The translations under genes and the position numbers were made by a program. Below, one piece after another: positions 1-10,100 of a DNA stretch of 35,764 nucleotides. Origin of the DNA: an uncultured Bacteroidota bacterium (GTDB taxonomy: Bacteria; Bacteroidota; Bacteroidia; Chitinophagales; UBA8649); assembly GCA_937139485.1 (NCBI GenBank), contig CAKZQD010000205.1, positions 1-35,764 of the forward strand. Direction: 5' to 3'. How positions within the stretch are numbered: the first letter of the stretch is position 1; each line of letters begins with the position of its first letter. Under the pieces are notes generated by a model. The model saw nothing but the letters and a program-made list of their open reading frames with translations. It had not been told where the DNA came from and did not search any database.

Positions 1-10
1 AGGAATAACA

Positions 11-42
11 AAAAAGCAGTTTAAATGATTAAACTGCTTTTT
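11..42 (-). terminator. Rho-independent terminator of the E1 gene
   Basis: A perfect 14-bp inverted repeat with an ATGA loop (arms 11-24 and 29-42, core GCAGTTTAA) lies just past the E1 stop codon. A-rich and T-rich flanks give a U-tract in the minus-strand transcript. The hairpin is symmetrical enough to act on plus-strand transcription too. Confidence 0.8.
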
Positions 43-45
43 GTT

Positions 46-2025
46 TTAATAACTATTCAATTCTTGAACTGCCTCAGCAAATCTTTTCACAGGCAGAAAA
101 TTATTTTCTAGTGCTTTTGCAAACGGAATTGGACTATCTAAACTAGAAACTCTTTTTACAGGAGCATCTAAATTTTCAAATAAATGTTCGCTAATCCAAG
201 CCGAAATATCTGCTCCTATACCGCCTATCATAGTGTCTTCGTGCAGCACAATTACTTTTCCAGTATTTTTTACCGTTTTTTCTATGGCTTTATAGTCTAG
301 CGGCAATAAAGTTCTTAAATCTAAAATTTCTAAATTGATATTTGGGTTTGCTTCTTGAAAATCTAATGCCCAGTGCACGCCCATACCATAAGTAATTACA
401 GATATATCTTTTCCTTCTTTTGTAAAAGCAGCTTTTCCTATCATTTCGGTATAATACTCATCAGAAACTTGTCCAGAAACACTCCTATACAATGCTTTAT
501 GTTCAAAAAACATTACTGGGTTTGGGTCTTCTATTGCTGCACATAGCAAGCCTTTTGCATCTGCTGCATTTGATGGATATACTACTTTTAAACCTGGTGT
601 ATGCGTAAACCAAGCCTCATTACTTTGTGAATGAAACGGCCCTGCTCCTACTCCTGCACCTGTTGGCATTCGTATTACAACATCTACATTTTGTCCCCAA
701 CGATAGTGGGTTTTTGCTAAATTATTTATTATTGGGTTAAAACCAGAACTTACAAAATCGGCAAATTGCATTTCTACCACCGCACGCATTTTCTTTATAG
801 ATAATCCAAGTGCCGCACTTACTATTCCAGACTCACAAATTGGCGTGTTTCTAACTCTTTCTTTTCCAAATTTTTCTACAAAACCATCTGTTATTTTAAA
901 AGCACCACCGTATTCAGCAATATCTTGCCCCATAATAACCAAGTTGTCATATTTTTCCATACTTTGGTAAAGTCCTTGAGAAATAGCGTCTATTACTCTT
1001 TTTTCTACGGTAGTTTCATAAAAAGGAGGTATTATTTTTTGAACAAATTCTTGGTAAACATCATTCATTTCTTCGTGATGATTTACTTCTATTTCTGGCT
1101 CTGCATAAGCTTCTGCTAAACCTTTTTCTATTTCATCTTTTATTATTGCTTTAAAATCACTTATGTCTCTAGAAAACAATACACCTTCTTCCAATAAATA
1201 ATCTTCAAAATTTTGAATAGGATCTTTCTCTGCCCAAGTTTCAAACAAATGCTTTGGAACATATTTTACTCCAGATGCTTCTTCGTGACCTCTCATTCTA
1301 AAAGTTTTACATTCCAGTAAAAGTGGTTGCGGATTTTCACGTATTTTTTCTGCCCATCTATTTACTGTGTTGTAAACTTCTAGTATATTATTTCCATCTA
1401 TTGTTACGGCCTCCATTCCATAGCCTATACCTTTATCAGAAATTCTATCGCATTTAAACTGCTCTTTTGTTGGGGTAGAAAGTCCATAACCATTATTTTC
1501 TATTACAAAAATGATAGGCAAATCCCAAACAGCTGCCACATTTAAAGCTTCGTGAAAATCTCCTTCAGAAGTAGCTCCTTCTCCACTAAAAGCAACGGTA
1601 ACTTTTTTCTCATTTCTTAATTTTGTAGCCAATGCTATTCCATCTCCAACGTTTAGTTGTGGTCCCAAATGCGAAATCATTCCAACTATATGATGTTCGT
1701 TAGTTCCAAAGTGAAAAGATCTGTCTCTTCCTTTGGTAAATCCACCTTTTTTTCCTTGCCATTGTTTAAATAATTTTGTTAAAGGAATATCTCTAGAAGT
1801 AAAAACACCTAAATTTCTGTGCATAGGCAAAATATATTCATCTGGCTGCATAGCAGAAGTTACTCCTACAGAAATAGCTTCTTGTCCTATACCCGAAAAC
1901 CACTTAGATATTTTTCCTTGTCTTAAAAGGATAAGCATTTTCTCTTCAATCATTCTTGGTTTCAGAAGTCTTTTATAAAGCTTTACAAGTTCTGAATCGG
2001 ATAAATTTTGTCTGTCGAATTTCAC
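46..2025 (-). CDS. Fused alpha/beta 2-oxoacid dehydrogenase E1 component
   Basis: This is the thiamine-diphosphate E1 subunit of a 2-oxoacid dehydrogenase complex (pyruvate or branched-chain type), which decarboxylates the 2-oxoacid and passes the acyl group to lipoylated E2 in the cytoplasm. Counting from the GTG start (659 aa), residues 1-330 are the alpha part with the ThDP/Mg motif GEGATSEG near 148 and the paired NN near 177. From about 341 the beta part follows, with typical stretches such as MGQDIAEYGG, GAGPFHSQS and the C-terminal GGIGADISAW. Alpha-beta fusion is common in Bacteroidota. I chose the GTG start (VKFDRQNLSDSE) because the longer TTG start at 2085 would lie inside the terminator stem of the preceding gene, and because homologues usually begin near this motif. 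The substrate cannot be decided from sequence alone. E2 and E3 genes are not adjacent. Confidence 0.9.
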   Translation of the reverse strand: MKFDRQNLSDSELVKLYKRLLKPRMIEEKMLILLRQGKISKWFSGIGQEAISVGVTSAMQPDEYILPMHRNLGVFTSRDIPLTKLFKQWQGKKGGFTKGRDRSFHFGTNEHHIVGMISHLGPQLNVGDGIALATKLRNEKKVTVAFSGEGATSEGDFHEALNVAAVWDLPIIFVIENNGYGLSTPTKEQFKCDRISDKGIGYGMEAVTIDGNNILEVYNTVNRWAEKIRENPQPLLLECKTFRMRGHEEASGVKYVPKHLFETWAEKDPIQNFEDYLLEEGVLFSRDISDFKAIIKDEIEKGLAEAYAEPEIEVNHHEEMNDVYQEFVQKIIPPFYETTVEKRVIDAISQGLYQSMEKYDNLVIMGQDIAEYGGAFKITDGFVEKFGKERVRNTPICESGIVSAALGLSIKKMRAVVEMQFADFVSSGFNPIINNLAKTHYRWGQNVDVVIRMPTGAGVGAGPFHSQSNEAWFTHTPGLKVVYPSNAADAKGLLCAAIEDPNPVMFFEHKALYRSVSGQVSDEYYTEMIGKAAFTKEGKDISVITYGMGVHWALDFQEANPNINLEILDLRTLLPLDYKAIEKTVKNTGKVIVLHEDTMIGGIGADISAWISEHLFENLDAPVKRVSSLDSPIPFAKALENNFLPVKRFAEAVQELNSY

Positions 2026-2070
2026 AATAAAAATGTTTAGAATACAAAGAAAATAAAAAAACAAAGGATA

Positions 2071-2105
2071 AATAAAAAAAGGCAACTTCTTTTTGAAATT
2101 GCCTT
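2071..2105 (-). terminator. Rho-independent terminator after the first SprB-repeat gene
   Basis: Arms AAGGCAACTTC (2079-2089) and GAAATTGCCTT (2095-2105) pair over 11 positions with one mismatch around a five-T loop. The minus transcript then runs into seven U residues. It separates the surface-protein operon (2130-12906) from the E1 gene and rules out the TTG at 2085 as the E1 start. Confidence 0.8.
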
Positions 2106-2129
2106 ATAAATTTGTCTATTTTAATATAA

Positions 2130-5100
2130 TTATCTCAATAAAGTAATACTCCCAGTTTCATTAACAGTTGTTCCGTTTAGGAAAGTAATATTTATCATAT
2201 AAACATAAGATCCACTTGGTTGACCTACGCCTTGGTAGGTTCCGTCCCAAGAAGTAAACTGATTTGTACCATTAAAAATCATTTGTCCCCAATTATTAAA
2301 AATTTGAGTACTTACACTTTGAATATCTTGTCCTAAGACACTAAACACATCATTTACACCGTCACCATTTGGTGAAAATCCGTTTGGAATAAAGTAAAAT
2401 AAAGTTTGATCTACAGTAATAAAAACTTCTGAATAATTAAAACTATTACAGCCATTTTCATCTGTTACTACTACACTATATTCTACATCATTATAACTTG
2501 TTACAAATGGATTAGCACAATCGGTACAACTTAAACCTGTTGTTGGAGACCAAGAATATTGTAAATTAGTTCCTATTGCATTTTGAACATTTACACCAAG
2601 TTGCAATGTATCTCCCATAGAAATCAATGCAGAATCTGGAGAAATATTTGCTAAAACTGGTGCCACATCTAAAATAGTTTGCGATGCAGATACGGTACAG
2701 TTATTTGCATCTGTTACATCTACTAAGTAAACTCCAGAAGACAAACCAAATATAGTGTTTTGAACTTGATTAGCCAACATTATATCTGGAGACCAAATGT
2801 AAGTATATGGAGCAGACCCGCCACTTGCATTTACCGACATAGATGCATCTTCAGCACCAAAACATGTTAATGCACTAGTATCTATTCCTGTAATTATTAA
2901 TTGATTTGGTTGAGTAATTGTTTGCGTTAAACTTCCTGTACATCCATTAGCGTCTTCTATCGAAATTGTATAAACCAATCCAGCTTCTGTTCCTTCAAGA
3001 TTAGAAAATACTGCATTTGTATTACTATTTACTGTTTCTGTAAATGAACCTAAGCTAATTGTAAAATCGTAGTTTGGCGTTCCACCAGTAGCGGCAACAT
3101 TTATCTCTCCATCTGCGGCTCCAAAACAAGAAACATTAATTGGTGATGAAGCATTTAAAGCTATTGCTCCAACATCTTGAACTGTTTCATTCCAAGTATA
3201 AGTACAATTATTATCATCTGTAACATTTATTGCATAAATTCCTGCTGCTAAATTTGCAAAATTTAAACTTGTTGTATAAGGGCTAGACAATCCATTTACT
3301 TCAACCATATATGGTGGTGTACCTCCAGAAATATTGTTTACTGTAAGTGTTCCGTCTGTATTTCCATTGCAACTTACGCTTGTAGAAAAAGAATTTCCGC
3401 TTATTGCAGTTGGTTCAACAATTACAACATTTGTAGCAGCTGCCGCCAAACAACCAAACGCATCTCTAACAATTACATTATAAGAACCTGCTGCTAAATT
3501 TGTAAAGAAACTATCTACTTGAAAATTCACACCATTATCTATTGAATATTGATAAGGAGCAGAACCACCTTGTGCTGCTATTCCTATCAATCCAAAATTT
3601 TCATTATTGCAAACTAAAGAAGCTGTAGCTGTATCAACAGTATATGTTACTGCATTTGGTGCTACTATCGTACTTGTCATTTTTGCTGTATCACATAAAT
3701 TAGCATCTGTTACACCTAAAGTGTAAGTTCCTGCTGTTGTAATTGTAAATATGTTTGAAGTTTGCGCTGAACCACCATTTAAAGTGTACGTGTAAGGCGC
3801 AGTTCCTCCTTGTGCATCTATAGTAAAAGTTCCATCATTGTTACACGAAATGTCAACTGGGTTTACATTTGTTATTATTAGTGTATCTGGTTCTTGAACT
3901 GTAAAAGGTGCAAAAGCAAAGCAGCCATTTTCGTCTAATACATAAGCTGTATCAATTCCAGCAGGTAAGCCAGTAAAAATATTAGTTACTTGTAACGAAT
4001 TTGTATCATTTACTGCATAAGTATAAATAGAACCTCCTCCACTTGCAGAAATTGTTATTTGAGCATCAGAATTAGCATTACAAGTAGCATCTACTACTGT
4101 TACGGCATCAATTTGTACATTATCTCCTTGGTAAACCTCTGTAGCAGTACTTGCTAAACATCCATTTACATCTACTACATAAGCAGTATAAACACCTGGA
4201 GCATAGCCAGTAAAGTTATTTGAAATTTGTGCTGTAGATGTATCATTTATCGCATACACATAAGGAGCTGTTCCACCTGTTTCAGAAATATTAATTTCTC
4301 CATCATTATTTCCAGAACAACTTGTACTATCTGTAGTTGTGCTTAGTCCCAGTAAGCTTGGTTCATATATTGTAATAGCTACAGTTCCTTGACAACTATT
4401 AGCGTCTTCTACTGTAAAATTATGTAAACCAGCATTTAAATTTGTAAATAAAGAATCTGATTGAACTATTCCTCCATCAACACTAAAATTATAAGGCAAA
4501 GTACCACCTGTTGCACTTAATTGTACAGTTGCAGTACTATTTCCATTACAAAGTACACTATCAAAACTAGCAATAGTTAAAGTTGGTGCACCAAAATTGG
4601 CAACCGAAACATCTAAAGATTCTGAACAAGCATTTCCATCTGTAACTATTATATTATAAATACCTGCCGTTAAATTATCAAAACTTGGAAGTGCTTGATT
4701 ATTTAAACCTGTATCTATACTAAATGAATAAGTTCCAGTTCCACCATTTGCTATTACAGAAATTGAACCATCTGCCGCTCCACAAGTAGAACTAATAGTA
4801 CTATCTAATATTAATGTTAAATCTGTTGGTTCTGTAATTGTATCATGAACCAAATTACTAAAACAGCCATTAACATCAGTAACTTGAAGTACATACGCTC
4901 CTTGTGGTAAATTGTTGAAATTATTTGAACTTTGAAAATTCAATCCGCTATCTATTGAATATTGATAAGGTGCTGTTCCATTAATTGCATTAAAAGAAAT
5001 AGAACCACTACTATCTCCAAAACAAATTACAGGATTTATATTAATATTATTTACCAACATTGCAGCTGGTTCAGAAACAGAGGTTACCAAAGAATCTCTA

Positions 5101-7109
5101 CAGCCATTATTATCCATTGCATAAATAGCATAAGAGCCAGCTGTTAAATTTGTAAAGAAACTATCTGACTGAAATACATTATTATCTAAAGAGAAAGTAT
5201 AAGGTTGAACACCCATATTTGCAGAAACATGAATTTGACCATCTGCAGAACCAAAACAAGTTAAATCTATACTATCTTCAAATAAAATATCTATAGTTGC
5301 AGGAGCAGATAAAGTATCTATAGCGGTAGTAGGCGGGCAAGATCCGTATTGTACACTAATATTATAAATTCCATCAGAAATACCAGTAAAAATATTTGAA
5401 GTTTGTGTATTTAATCCTCCATCTATACTATAGTTTGCAACTAAATTTGTATCTGTAAATATTTCTATTCTACCGCTTGTATCTCCAACACAGAGTGGGT
5501 TTTCCGAATAAATAGAATCTATGTTTACACTTACTCCACCACCAATCATTACAGTAGTATCTACTGGACAACTAGCCATTGAGTCATTTACTGTTATTGT
5601 GTATGTTCCAGACTCCAATGCATTATAAAAACCAGTTATTTGGTTACTTACAAAAACACCATTTAATCGCAACTCATAATTGTAAGGTGTATTTAATCCA
5701 CCAGAAGCAATAGATTGCAATGTTCCATTGTTATTTCCGTTGCAATCTGCATCTGTTGCAGCTACAAAAACAAATTGTTTATTAGACACATATATTGTCA
5801 TAGTATCAGATTTTATACATCCAGCAGAATCTGAAAAAACGGTATAAGTGGTAGTAACACTAGGTGTAAAAATAGGTGCTCTCAATGTAGTGTCACTTAT
5901 AGACCCATCGTTTGGAGACCAAGCAAAACTTTCTGCACCACCATATACTTGTAAATATGCTGAATCGCCAACACATATTGCCGTATCATCTGAGGCACTA
6001 AAAGAATAATTTGCAATAACATTTACAGTTACTGTATCTACGCCACAAGCACTTGTAAAAATATAGTCTGTAGTATCTAACGGACTAGCAGTTGGGTTTA
6101 TAATGTTGGGATTAGAAAGCCCTGTAGGAGGAGACCAATTATAGTTTCCTATTGGTAATATACCAGAAGCTTGTAACTGTACAATATTTGTATTACAGTC
6201 TAAAGTAACATCTGGTCCAGCATTGGTTTCTTCTAAATAAACCGTAACACTATCTTGTAATATTATAGAACCATAATCTAAATCAAAAACATAAAGTGTA
6301 GAATCTGTTGGCCCTACTTTTATAGTATCTGGAGTTGTTCCAATATACATAGCAACTGGTGAAACCATATAAATATCTGCCGCAGTTGAATTTATTGAAA
6401 CACTAATATCGTCTATACCCCAATGATCATAATCAAATCCAGAATCACCAAGAGGTGGAATTTGTGCAAATCTAAAAATTACATTGGCTACTTGAGCTGC
6501 TGCTGGAATAGCTACACAAACATCATCTTGCCAAGTGGTAAACGGCCCATTTGTACCACTATTTGGAGTGCTTGTACCAGGGTTTGAAATAAGCGTATCG
6601 CCATTTGGTGCCCAGTATTTTATATCTACCCAGCCTCCACTCGATAACTTGTATTGTAGCGATAATCCTTCATCATATTCATCTGGCCCTTCAATTGGAG
6701 AGGTTCCACCTTGATTTGCAAAAACAAAATCAAAACAAATTTGCCCACCACAAGATGCATCATAAGGCGGAGATGTAACCGTTCTTGGCTGATTGCTTCC
6801 TGTTGGCGGTGCTGCACCAGAAATAGTATTCCCCATCCATAAATACCCATTCCCGTCTGGACTTGGAAGATAAGGTTGAGAAAAATCAACTCCAGGGTTT
6901 ACTGCCCAAGCCGGATCACAAGGTCCTAGTGAACCATTTGGTAGCAAACAGTTAAAATTTTCAGATCCACCTGTAGCTCCAAAAATAATTAAAGTTGAGT
7001 CATTACAAGCTATCGTATCGTTTACTGCATATACGTTTGTCTCACAAAATTGAGCTACAATGCTATTAACACTAAATAACATTGTTGCAATAAAAATTAT
7101 CTTCTTCAT
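2130..7109 (-). CDS. SprB-repeat surface protein with type B T9SS C-terminal domain
   Basis: A secreted 1659-aa adhesin-like protein. An N-terminal signal peptide (MKKIIFIATMLFSV, cleavage near VAQ) is followed by a jelly-roll/reelin-like domain (about 25-240, ending in DHWGIDDISVSI), PKD-like segments (about 295-440), and roughly 13 SprB-type repeats of 65-85 aa (about 450-1500). Each repeat has the pattern CxGxxDGxI, GGxxPYxYS, aromatic-xxLxAGxYxxxVxDxxGC. The C-terminus has IPNGFSPNGDGVNDVF and ends in GSITLLR, the gliding-motility-associated CHU_C/type B sorting domain. SprB of Flavobacterium johnsoniae is the gliding adhesin, exported by the T9SS and moved along the surface. This protein is much shorter and its role (adhesion, gliding or matrix) is inferred. 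It lies 10 bp downstream of its paralogue and is probably co-transcribed with it; a terminator follows. Confidence 0.9.
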   Translation of the reverse strand: MKKIIFIATMLFSVNSIVAQFCETNVYAVNDTIACNDSTLIIFGATGGSENFNCLLPNGSLGPCDPAWAVNPGVDFSQPYLPSPDGNGYLWMGNTISGAAPPTGSNQPRTVTSPPYDASCGGQICFDFVFANQGGTSPIEGPDEYDEGLSLQYKLSSGGWVDIKYWAPNGDTLISNPGTSTPNSGTNGPFTTWQDDVCVAIPAAAQVANVIFRFAQIPPLGDSGFDYDHWGIDDISVSINSTAADIYMVSPVAMYIGTTPDTIKVGPTDSTLYVFDLDYGSIILQDSVTVYLEETNAGPDVTLDCNTNIVQLQASGILPIGNYNWSPPTGLSNPNIINPTASPLDTTDYIFTSACGVDTVTVNVIANYSFSASDDTAICVGDSAYLQVYGGAESFAWSPNDGSISDTTLRAPIFTPSVTTTYTVFSDSAGCIKSDTMTIYVSNKQFVFVAATDADCNGNNNGTLQSIASGGLNTPYNYELRLNGVFVSNQITGFYNALESGTYTITVNDSMASCPVDTTVMIGGGVSVNIDSIYSENPLCVGDTSGRIEIFTDTNLVANYSIDGGLNTQTSNIFTGISDGIYNISVQYGSCPPTTAIDTLSAPATIDILFEDSIDLTCFGSADGQIHVSANMGVQPYTFSLDNNVFQSDSFFTNLTAGSYAIYAMDNNGCRDSLVTSVSEPAAMLVNNININPVICFGDSSGSISFNAINGTAPYQYSIDSGLNFQSSNNFNNLPQGAYVLQVTDVNGCFSNLVHDTITEPTDLTLILDSTISSTCGAADGSISVIANGGTGTYSFSIDTGLNNQALPSFDNLTAGIYNIIVTDGNACSESLDVSVANFGAPTLTIASFDSVLCNGNSTATVQLSATGGTLPYNFSVDGGIVQSDSLFTNLNAGLHNFTVEDANSCQGTVAITIYEPSLLGLSTTTDSTSCSGNNDGEINISETGGTAPYVYAINDTSTAQISNNFTGYAPGVYTAYVVDVNGCLASTATEVYQGDNVQIDAVTVVDATCNANSDAQITISASGGGSIYTYAVNDTNSLQVTNIFTGLPAGIDTAYVLDENGCFAFAPFTVQEPDTLIITNVNPVDISCNNDGTFTIDAQGGTAPYTYTLNGGSAQTSNIFTITTAGTYTLGVTDANLCDTAKMTSTIVAPNAVTYTVDTATASLVCNNENFGLIGIAAQGGSAPYQYSIDNGVNFQVDSFFTNLAAGSYNVIVRDAFGCLAAAATNVVIVEPTAISGNSFSTSVSCNGNTDGTLTVNNISGGTPPYMVEVNGLSSPYTTSLNFANLAAGIYAINVTDDNNCTYTWNETVQDVGAIALNASSPINVSCFGAADGEINVAATGGTPNYDFTISLGSFTETVNSNTNAVFSNLEGTEAGLVYTISIEDANGCTGSLTQTITQPNQLIITGIDTSALTCFGAEDASMSVNASGGSAPYTYIWSPDIMLANQVQNTIFGLSSGVYLVDVTDANNCTVSASQTILDVAPVLANISPDSALISMGDTLQLGVNVQNAIGTNLQYSWSPTTGLSCTDCANPFVTSYNDVEYSVVVTDENGCNSFNYSEVFITVDQTLFYFIPNGFSPNGDGVNDVFSVLGQDIQSVSTQIFNNWGQMIFNGTNQFTSWDGTYQGVGQPSGSYVYMINITFLNGTTVNETGSITLLR

Positions 7110-7119
7110 AAATCTTCTT

Positions 7120-10100
7120 TTATCTAATTAAAGTCAAGCTTCCATTTTTTTGTAGTGTTGCATCATTCAAAAATTCTACATTTATTACGTATGTAAATAC
7201 ACCTGATGATTGCATTACTCCTTGGTATGTTCCATCCCAAGTTTCAAATTGGTTTTGACCATTAAAAACTAATTCGCCCCATCTATTATAAATCATCATT
7301 GAAACACTTTTAATGTCTTGACCAAAAACCATAAAATTATCGTTTATTCCATCTCCATTTGGTGTAAACGAATTTGGAATAAAGAAAAACAATGAATTAT
7401 CTACATATACATAAGCTTCTAAAAAGTTATAGTTAGTACAACCTGTAGAATCTGTAACTACTACACTATATACTATATCGTTATAAACCGTAGCATTTGG
7501 GTTGGCACAGTCTGTACAACTTAAACCTGTAGTTGGCGACCAACTATAAGTTAAAGCCCCAAAAGCATTTTGAACTGTTACACCAAGTCCTAAAGTATCT
7601 CCCATAGAAATCAAAGAAGAATCTGGCGTTATACTAGCAATAATTGGCAACACATCATCTATTGTATAAGAAGCAGTTGCACTACAGTTATTATCATCTG
7701 TTACTGTAATAGTGTGCACTCCAGGATTTAAACCACTAGTTTTATGATCTGTATCTCCAGAAGGTGACCAAAGATATTGATAATCACCAAAAACAGGATC
7801 TGCTAAATAACCTCCAGAAGCATGAGCTAACAAAGCACCATCTCCAGCACCGAAACAAGAAACAGATTTCAGTAAAGTAATACTGTCTACTGTTAAAACT
7901 GGTGGGTCTAATAAATTTATTGTCATGGTATCTAAACATCCATTATCATCTTCTACCTGTGCAAAATATGTACCTGCATTTAAATCATTGTAAACAACAG
8001 CGGCTCCAGTACTAGTTTGTACTATTCCATTAAAAGTAAAATCATAATCTGCTGTTCCACCTACTACGGCTAGTTCTACATTAGCGTCAGACAAACCGTT
8101 ACAAGATACATCTACTACATTAGCAAGTGATATTTCTAATACTGGTGGTAAAGCAATAGCAATATTCTGGTTTATGCTACATCCATTTGTGTCTGTAACA
8201 GTTACCAAATAAGAAAATCCACCTTGTAAATTATCAAATATCATATTATTTACAAAACTTACATTTGGTGCTCCATCAAAAGATATTTGATAACCAGGAG
8301 TTCCGCCAGTGATATTATTTAATGTTATAGAACCATCTTGTGCAATACTACAACTTACATCTGTGGTAGAAGAAAAAAGCATTAGCCCAGCAGGCTCTGT
8401 AAGTGTAACATTTTGAGTATTCGAAACACACATATTTGCATCTCTTACTATTAAAGTGTAACTACCTGCACTTAAAGTATTAAACACATTTGCACTTACA
8501 TAATTAGCACCACCATCTGTAGAATAACTCAATGGCGCAACACCACCAACGGCACTCATTTCTATATAACCATTGTTTGAACCATTACAAGTCAAGTTTT
8601 TTGTACTATCTATTGTTAAAACAATTTCTTCTGGTTCTTGTATTGAATCTATGTTTGTAGCAGTAGGGCAGTTATTAATATCTGTAACATTTATAGTATA
8701 AGTTCCACCAGATAAATCATCTATAATATTTGAAGTTTGAATTGCTCCACCAGTTACAGAATAACTATACGGTAAAGTACCACCTGTTGCTGTAACAGTA
8801 AAACTTCCATCATTGTCTCCAAAACAAGTAATATCTTGTACTGCTACATTTGTAATAATTAATGTATCTGGCTCTATAACAGTAATAATATTTATAGTAT
8901 CTAAACAGCCTGTAGTGTCAGAAATTATAGCTGTATAAGTTCCAGCATCCAAATTATTAAATGTATTATTTGTTTGAGGCAATACAGAAGTATTTAAAGC
9001 ATAAAAATAAGGTGCAATTCCTCCAGAAGTATTTATTTCAATTTCTCCATTTGCAGATTCATTACAAGTTAAGTTTGTAGGAGTTGCTGTACTTACTAAA
9101 TTTGTTGGTTCAAAAATAAATATCTGTTGTGTTTCTGAACACCCGTTTGCATCTGTAACTTCAAATACATGATTGCCACCAGCTAAATTTGTAAATACAG
9201 AATCTGCTTGTGGCGTGCCATTATTATCAGTAAAAGTATATGGTAACAAACCTAAATTAGCACTTAATTCAACTGTTGCATCACTAGCACCAAAACAAGA
9301 TACAGAATCGAAAGAAACAATAGATAAAGTTATAGGTGCATCATCAGAAACTGGACTTGAAATTTGTTCTGTACAATTATTTGCATCTGTTATAGTTAGG
9401 AAATAATTTCCTGCGGCTACATCTACTAAATCTTCTGTAGTAGCTATTACAGAAACGCCATCACTCCAGCTAAAAGTATAAGGTCCTGTTCCTCCAGAAA
9501 ATGAAATATAAACATCTCCATCTGCTACGCCACAGCTTGTATTGTTTGTACTATCTATCAATATTGCTATATCAGAAGGTTCGTATAAAGTATCTAATGC
9601 TACATTACTTAAACAGTTATTATCATCTTGAATTTGAATAGTATAATTACCCGCCGCTACATTAAAAGTATTTGAAGAACCAAAAGTAGGTACGCCATTA
9701 ATACTATAATTTAGTGGTGTTGTTCCACCAGAACCAGTTATAGTTATTGTTCCGTTCTGACCAAAACAATTTGCACTATCTATTTGCACATTGCTTACAA
9801 ACAATGAATCTGGAGAGCTTAAAACTAAAGTATCAAAAGCAGAACATGTATTCATATCTTGCGCTTGTAAAAAATAAGTTCCAGAATCTAAAGTATTAAA
9901 AACACCCGATGCCTGAAAATTAATACCATCAATAGAATAGGTATAATTTGGAGAACCACCAGAAGCACTCAGCGTAATTGCTCCAGTTGCATCATTATAG
10001 CAAGTTAAGTTTGTACTATTGTCTATACTCATCAATACAGTATCTGGTGCTAAAAGCGTTATTGTAGTATCTATTGCTGGGCAAGATCCATCAGAAATAG

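Noticed and set aside
2440..6000. CRISPR-like periodicity in the surface genes
   Set aside because: The regular spacing of about 200-250 bp comes from protein repeats with diverged DNA, not from short identical direct repeats with unique spacers.
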